Position numbers and translations under genes: made by a program
Source of the DNA: Labia minor
Lineage: Eukaryota > Arthropoda > Insecta > Dermaptera > Spongiphoridae
DNA: 64,000 bases
Assembly (NCBI GenBank): GCA_963082975.1
Contig: OY720350.1
Span: forward strand, 52,840,734-52,904,733
Direction of reading: 5' to 3'
Shown: positions 58,511 through 64,000 of the stretch, piece after piece
Layout of the letters: the number at the start of each line of letters is the position of its first letter
How positions within the stretch are numbered: position 1 is the first letter of the stretch
The notes under the pieces: generated by a model
Database searches by the model: none
Seen by the model: only the letters and a program-made list of their open reading frames with translations
What the model was told of the DNA's origin: nothing

Positions 58511-59815
58511 ATTATTTTATAATATTTTCATTAATAATATCAAATAATAGAAAAAAACTATTTGAAATTTATTGAAGATTTTTAAGATTATTTAAGTGTT
58601 TAGTGATGATGAGAACAAATTAAATAAATTATATATCTATCATTTGAATATCCATCAGAACAAATATTGTCAGTTGAATTCAACATTGTTCTCAACTAAT
58701 ATTTATAAATTATGATGATTGAAGTGGATGGATGACTTTGTTAAATGCTTTTTCAATCTTGAGGATTAAAAAAACAAAAAATAAAATTGGCCATTTAAAG
58801 AAAAAGACTACCTGACCTGTCATTTGGAGGGATGACTAAAATAGATAGGTGTAGAGATCATTTATATTTTTTTTTTTTTTATTTTGTTTTCATTTTATAA
58901 AGAACATTTTTAGTATAAATTTAAAAGAATTAATTCATTTTTAATCATTTTAAAATATTAAATTAATTAATTAAATTATTAGAAGATAAAATAAAGTGAA
59001 AATTTATTAATTTATTATTAGGTTACCATATTTGAGGGTCTGCTTTATTTTTAGGTCCTTAAAATATTCTATAACTGAAAAATCGAAAAAAACTTAGAAA
59101 TTTTATTATATATATTGTAAAATAAATTAGTTTTTCTTTTTGATAAATTTTAACTTGATCGAATCACATGACTTGAGAATATTTGACAATTCTTTGACAT
59201 TACTTACTATCCCCCTCCATTGATCTCCCCCTCTTCCTCCTAAGTCATATTCAAAATAAAAATCATTCAATAATCATTAATAACACTAAAAAAAAATCAT
59301 TGATAATTTCTATAAATAAACAATCATATGCACACAGAGATTTTTATAATCAACTAAACAAAAAATTAAATGGAGCATCAAATATCTTTGATAAATATAA
59401 TTATCATTAAAAATATATACTCTATATCTGTATTTTAGTTAATATTTAACTAATAACTCACAAAAAAATATATATGTATATATTTATAAATATAAATATC
59501 AAAAACTTGTTTGTTTATCAATTAAAAAACATTGGAAATGTCTTTTAAATTAAGATACAAAAGAAAATAAATATTATTTTGAATCTATGATAAAATTATT
59601 ATTAATTATATATAAAAAATTTATTATAATTATTTATATATAATGATAAATAAATAAATAAATAAATAAATTGATAGTAATAATTAAAAATCAATAATAT
59701 ATTAAATAAATTTATTTTATTCATTAATATTATTATTAATGTATGAAATAAAATATTTCTATGTATGTTTTATATTGTATAAAATATTATAGAATGAATT
59801 ATGTTTGATACTCAC
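55901..59815. other. AT-rich DNA with islands at 56.4 and 57.7 kb
   Basis: The 56340-56500 patch is GC-richer (GGAGCAACCCCACGGGGAAG). At 57590-57690 the minus strand shows a pyrimidine-rich tract, then AAAG, then an open frame DLTGQDRKVVSNEIQPEILE that ends FNESFKRKSIE and a stop. This is the layout of a 3'-terminal exon, but there is no homology evidence. The remainder is A/T-rich: (AT)n at 58483-58506, a T-run near 58868-58880. Confidence 0.3.
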
Positions 59816-60345
59816 ATATAAACACGGTATGTGCGCTGGAGTCTCCAGCCTCCGATCCGTCTTGGCGGAATTTATTCAAGCGAGGAACACATGGACAAAT
59901 TTATCACATAAAAATATCCAAGAAAAAACAAAATGATAATAAAACACTTGTCAATTACAATAAAAGATAATTAATGTCTATTGTGACATATAAATTCACT
60001 TGATTATTATGAATGAAAGGTGTAAGGAGAAGGAAGTAAGGGGAAAGCGATTTTCTACGCAATCTGAGTGGTTACACTCTGATCGATGCAACGTTCACAA
60101 GACGACTGAAGAAAAGTTTGATCCGCTCAGCTGTCGGTGAGCGGCTCGTATGCTCAGGGGAACAGCCCTCATCTGCGCGTGCGCCCAATGGAACAGCCAC
60201 GACGACTCCCCTGAAATGAGCCTAGCTCCTTTGTGCCTTGACTCCAGGCATGAACTGAGCAACGGGCAACATCATCTGGATCTGGACCATAACCTGATGG
60301 ACAAGGATAGCATTCTATGTGTGCTAACATACAAAAAAAAAAAAA
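59816..60345. other. GC-rich island with overlapping open frames
   Basis: Highest-complexity block in the last 10 kb. The plus strand has an ATG frame at 60150-60332 (contains SPEMSLAPLCLDSRHELSNG and LDLDHNLMDKDS) and an overlapping ATG-less frame at 60041-60218 with a GGTGAGCG donor-like site at 60134-60141. The minus strand has IECYPCPSGYGPDPDDVARC directly after a T-run and ACACATAG, which looks like a splice acceptor. These cannot all be coding, and no known domain was recognised. A long A-run follows at 60332-60356. It may be a host exon or a GC-rich regulatory element. Confidence 0.35.
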
Positions 60346-63300
60346 AAAAAAAAAAATAAAGAAAAGGAAAAGAGAAAGAGAGATTGAAAAAAAAAAAAAA
60401 AAACTAATCAACTTAAGATCTCATCACACTTCGACTAATACTCTTTTAAGAATTAATATCTACTCTTTTGAACAATTAATCTCAACAATTAATGCAATTA
60501 GTCAGATCTTATTGCGACCAGTAAAAAAAAGAAGACACTGTTCTAGTTTTTGAGATGATTAATCATCATCTCATCATATACATATATTCTTTATTGATAT
60601 CTTAAAATCAACGATTTTAATTTTAATACAACGATTAAGATTATCTTATAATTAATTTATATAGAACTAGCAAATACACTATTTTATTTTTATATTCAAT
60701 TTAAAACACCTATACTATCACAGAACAATAACAAAAAAATGCTCAGCATCTTTTAACTAATTTTATACTATAATTCTCCAATAATTTTATAGATCTTTAT
60801 AGAAGATTATATTATACTATATTATTATTATAAGATTATATTATACTATATTATTATAAGAACTTATTCCAAAGATATAGTTCAAAAAAAAAAAAGAAAA
60901 ATCCAATATAAAAACAAAATGACAAAAAGATTCTAAAAATGATTGGCAAATTTTAGATTTATTAATAATAATAATAATAATAATAATATACAGGTGATTA
61001 AGTATTTAAAGAATATCGTTTCAAAAATTATAAATTTGTAAAATGACCGAAATATTAATGAGAAATTAATTATCTGTTTGTAAAGACTAACTTTGAATTT
61101 TTTTCTTGAATAAATCATCTATTAAGCACAAGATACATAACATGAACTGGCACATACTTTGAACTTTTATAAATTAAACAATTTTTTATCATTATTTCCG
61201 ATTTTTTAAAAATTGATAAATTTAACATAAATATTTTATTATTTTTTAATTTTTATTGAATTTATTTGTTTTTGATATCTTTATCATCCTTAAAAATAAT
61301 AAATTTTGTAACCATTTTTTCCTTTTTGAATAGAATCAATGCAAATTTTAATATTCCTTTCGTCTGTTTATATCAGTAAAGTTTTATTGTATAAATATCC
61401 TGTTTTATCGCTATCTTTATTTTGAAGTATTATGATTCAAACACGACACCTTCAATCTCCTTGGCATATACATATCTATTCTAATAACAAACTAATAACC
61501 AAATTAGAGCAGATTTTCAGTCATTATCCATTTATTATTACTGATCATTGTTTATAAAAAATAATTAATTTTAAAATTTGAAATTAGTTAAATATATTAA
61601 CAACTCTAATATTCAAAATTAGTAAAATAATATAATATAAATAGAAATTGAAGTAATCCTTGATATCTCATTTCATTTATTTATCTGATTAATGATAAGG
61701 AATTTTAGATAAACATTAATCTAGACTAAACTTTTTCCCCAAAAGAAAATAAAATTATTTTATTTATTTATTGCTTATTATAAATATTTCTTATTTGTTA
61801 GAATATTAAAAGAGAGTGTGTTTATGCATCTTTATTATTTTATAACCCTAAAAAATATAGTATTTTGTACATTCGTTTAGTGAAAAATTAAAAAAAGTAA
61901 AAAACTAATAGTTAACAAAAAGGTAAGATAAAGTTTCTATTACCATTAAGGAGATTATGTAATGATAAACAAATGCCACAATACATATAATAAAAGAACC
62001 ATTAAAGCATAAAGAAGGAAGAAAAAAGATCATATTAGTTATACTATTTTGTATATGTAAAATATTTTTTTAAAATTATTATTTTTCTAATGGAAAACTA
62101 ATAAATGTTACTTATGCTTATAATTTTTTTCATGATTTTTTCAAAAACTCTTCCAACAATTTGAATTCAATTCTTTTAAAATACTTTAAATATCGAGTTT
62201 TATTTATGTCAAAAGTTAATTTAAATTGAACTACTCTAATGGAATGTTAATAATATTAATTGTTTTTTTTTTAAATTATTATCATGATTATTAATTATAC
62301 ATTTTTTCAAATGCGTATTACAAATTCTAAGCAAAGAGATTGTAAATTTTAATGGATAAAATTGTTTTTATTTTAAATCCTTCGTCTTGGCGTCGAATGA
62401 ACAAATAATAATCATATACTAATAAATAGTAATGAAAAAAACAAGATATTAATAAAACATTAAAAAATAGATGATTATATAAATAAACGTGAAAAGATGT
62501 TTTAATTCTTCATTCTCTTCGAAGCACTTGATCGTTTATACCTATAAATCGTTTATTTATCTTTAACTAATGTATTATTTTTTCTTTTTATCTGCTTTAT
62601 TAATTAGTATTAGTTGTTTTTTTTTCTTTTTAAATCAACACATTATAAAATTGTTTATTATTATTATTACTATTATTATTTTTTGTATTTATAGAGGAAG
62701 CAGGAGTTTGTTCATTAATTGAAATTTTGAAATTATTTATCAAAGAAAAATATGAATGTAAAGTTGAGAAAGAAAGGGCAAATGTAAATGTGAGATGGGC
62801 TAAAATCTTCATTAATTAAATTCCATTTGCATATAACTTAGAATACTATTTTGTTTCACTGGAGTGTTGAGAAAATTTGAAGTTGATAGAAAATTAATGG
62901 ATGTGATTACTGTGACTTTTGACAAGTTATATAAAGTTAAAATTTCGAATTTAAAATCCACTATAATAATACATGTATTCTATTTAATGTAAATAATCTA
63001 ATAATAACTTTGAAAAGTGATATATATTCTAAAGATGTTAGGTTTTTTTGTTTTGTATTTTTCTATACCGTTTAGTACCAATAATTTAACACTCTAAATA
63101 CAATCAATCACCTCTATTAATTCAGTGCTTTGATTATTAAAATAATAACTTTTTTTATTTTATTACACCTGTCCATAATTTGTTGTTATTAGATTCACCG
63201 AACAATTGATTTTACTTGGAATACCGTTTTTGCACTGATGACGTAAATCAATTAATATGTAATTCCATTTATGCATGAAAGTGCATGCAAATTCTCCGTC

Positions 63301-64000
63301 ATTCTTTGAATTTTAAATACCACAAACAAACACTATTATGGTTTCAATGTCCACTTTCCTTTTCATTATCTTTTAACCAAGTTTCTCACAAATGGTTAAT
63401 CAAATCATAAAAGTTTCTGAAAATCTATAGTCAATGGGAAATAATCATTTTTTGTATTTTAATTATATATATATGCCTCTCAGGATAAGTAATTAAAATA
63501 TAGCACACCAATATCAGTATTAAATTTGTTGAGGATTATTGTATATTATACTATTTTTCTTTTCGCATGAAAAATTATTTAAATTTTAATACTTAATAAT
63601 AATTTAAATAGTGAACAAAAATATTTTTTTTATTATCGATTTTTGGAATTAATCTCTATTTTAGTTAGTTTTCTCAAAATTATTGCGGAATTATTTATTT
63701 ATTTTTAAATTCCTTGGCGAAGGTTCGATTTCTCGAATTTTGTATATATATATTGCATACATTTAAAAAAAACCTCACTGGTAAAATTGCTTCTATTTTC
63801 TAGCGACTTTAGTCTTTGTTAATTTAGAATTAGAATTTAAAATTTATGCAATTTTCGAAATAAAAATATGTCTGCACTTGCCTAATATAAATGACAATGT
63901 TGACATATTAATATTATATACAGGTATTTTGATTGATTTTGTATGAATATTCAAATGAATCTTACTAAATGAACTTATAATTACAAAAATTATACTAATA
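60346..64000. other. AT-rich DNA, no recognised genes
   Basis: A-runs and GA-rich tract (60357-60402), a small direct repeat AGATTATATTATACTATATT at 60807 and 60834, and (AAT)n at 60964-60987. The remainder to 64000 is A/T-rich without HINE copies, transposase similarity or convincing open frames. Confidence 0.4.

Noticed and set aside
60150-60359. Processed retrocopy ending in poly(A)
   Set aside because: An A-run follows the GC-rich block, but there is no target-site duplication, polyadenylation signal or recognisable gene.
1-64000. CRISPR arrays, operons, prokaryotic signals, LTR retrotransposons or virus-derived genes
   Set aside because: No regularly spaced short repeats with unique spacers, no dense coding, and no reverse transcriptase, integrase, capsid or envelope similarity beyond the LINE ends described.

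Overview
The window is an AT-rich (by eye about three quarters or more A+T) stretch of eukaryotic, almost certainly arthropod, DNA. I recognise no intact host protein gene, rRNA, tRNA or CRISPR array, and no LTR or viral element. Everything identifiable is transposon-derived. The mix (irritans-like mariner, a second Tc1/mariner group, hAT, a non-LTR element with a short-repeat tail, Helentron-like elements with central microsatellites) suits an arthropod with an AT-rich genome. A copepod such as a sea louse is one possibility, but that is only an impression.

The dominant signal is a set of 17 copies or fragments of three short non-autonomous families, here called A (8), B (6) and C (3). All share one architecture. 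A T-run is followed by a 5' terminal motif (ACTATCTCG in A, ACCGACCGACG in B, ACTTTCCCG in C). A central microsatellite starts at ATGTCTGT. A conserved core reads AAATTTGGTA then CCGGAAG. Near the 3' end comes the inverse of the 5' motif, then a 5-6 bp stem with a 4-nt loop, and a T-rich border. This matches Helentron-associated interspersed elements (HINE, the DINE-1 type of rolling-circle transposon). Family B carries two perfect TGACGTCA palindromes exactly 20 bp apart. Family A carries an overlapping CACGTG/TGACGTGG site. A decayed endonuclease ORF at 19490-20059 resembles the EEP nuclease that Helentrons carry.

Layout. 1-5 kb: two A copies, a long-arm foldback element (E1) and a B fragment. 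6-9 kb: B1 and A3 side by side, a deleted mariner, a single E arm and a snapback repeat. 11-16 kb: B2, A4, two LINE fragments and a hairpin-bearing island. 19-23 kb: endonuclease fragment, tandem repeats, A5, a GC-rich promoter-like island and the chimeric C1. 25-30 kb: C2, a LINE fragment and a small hAT with target-site duplication. 32-34 kb: B3 and B4 as a large inverted pair. 36-41 kb: tandem duplication, G1 transposon and an hAT with 8-bp duplication and an hATC remnant. 42-49 kb: A6, C3, A7, A8 and E2. 51-56 kb: B5, LINE fragment, then G2, a mariner scrap and a LINE scrap in a row. 56-64 kb: mostly AT-rich DNA with two GC-richer islands that might hold exons.

Between transposons the DNA is low-complexity AT sequence with scattered GC- or GA-rich islands (near 8.2, 13.4, 15.9, 18.4, 22.1, 24.2, 25.7, 29.1, 34.5, 36.0, 37.3, 47.6, 50.0, 50.9, 56.4, 57.7 and 60.1 kb). 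These are the best places to look for regulatory elements or small exons. The window is probably a gene desert or part of a very large intron.
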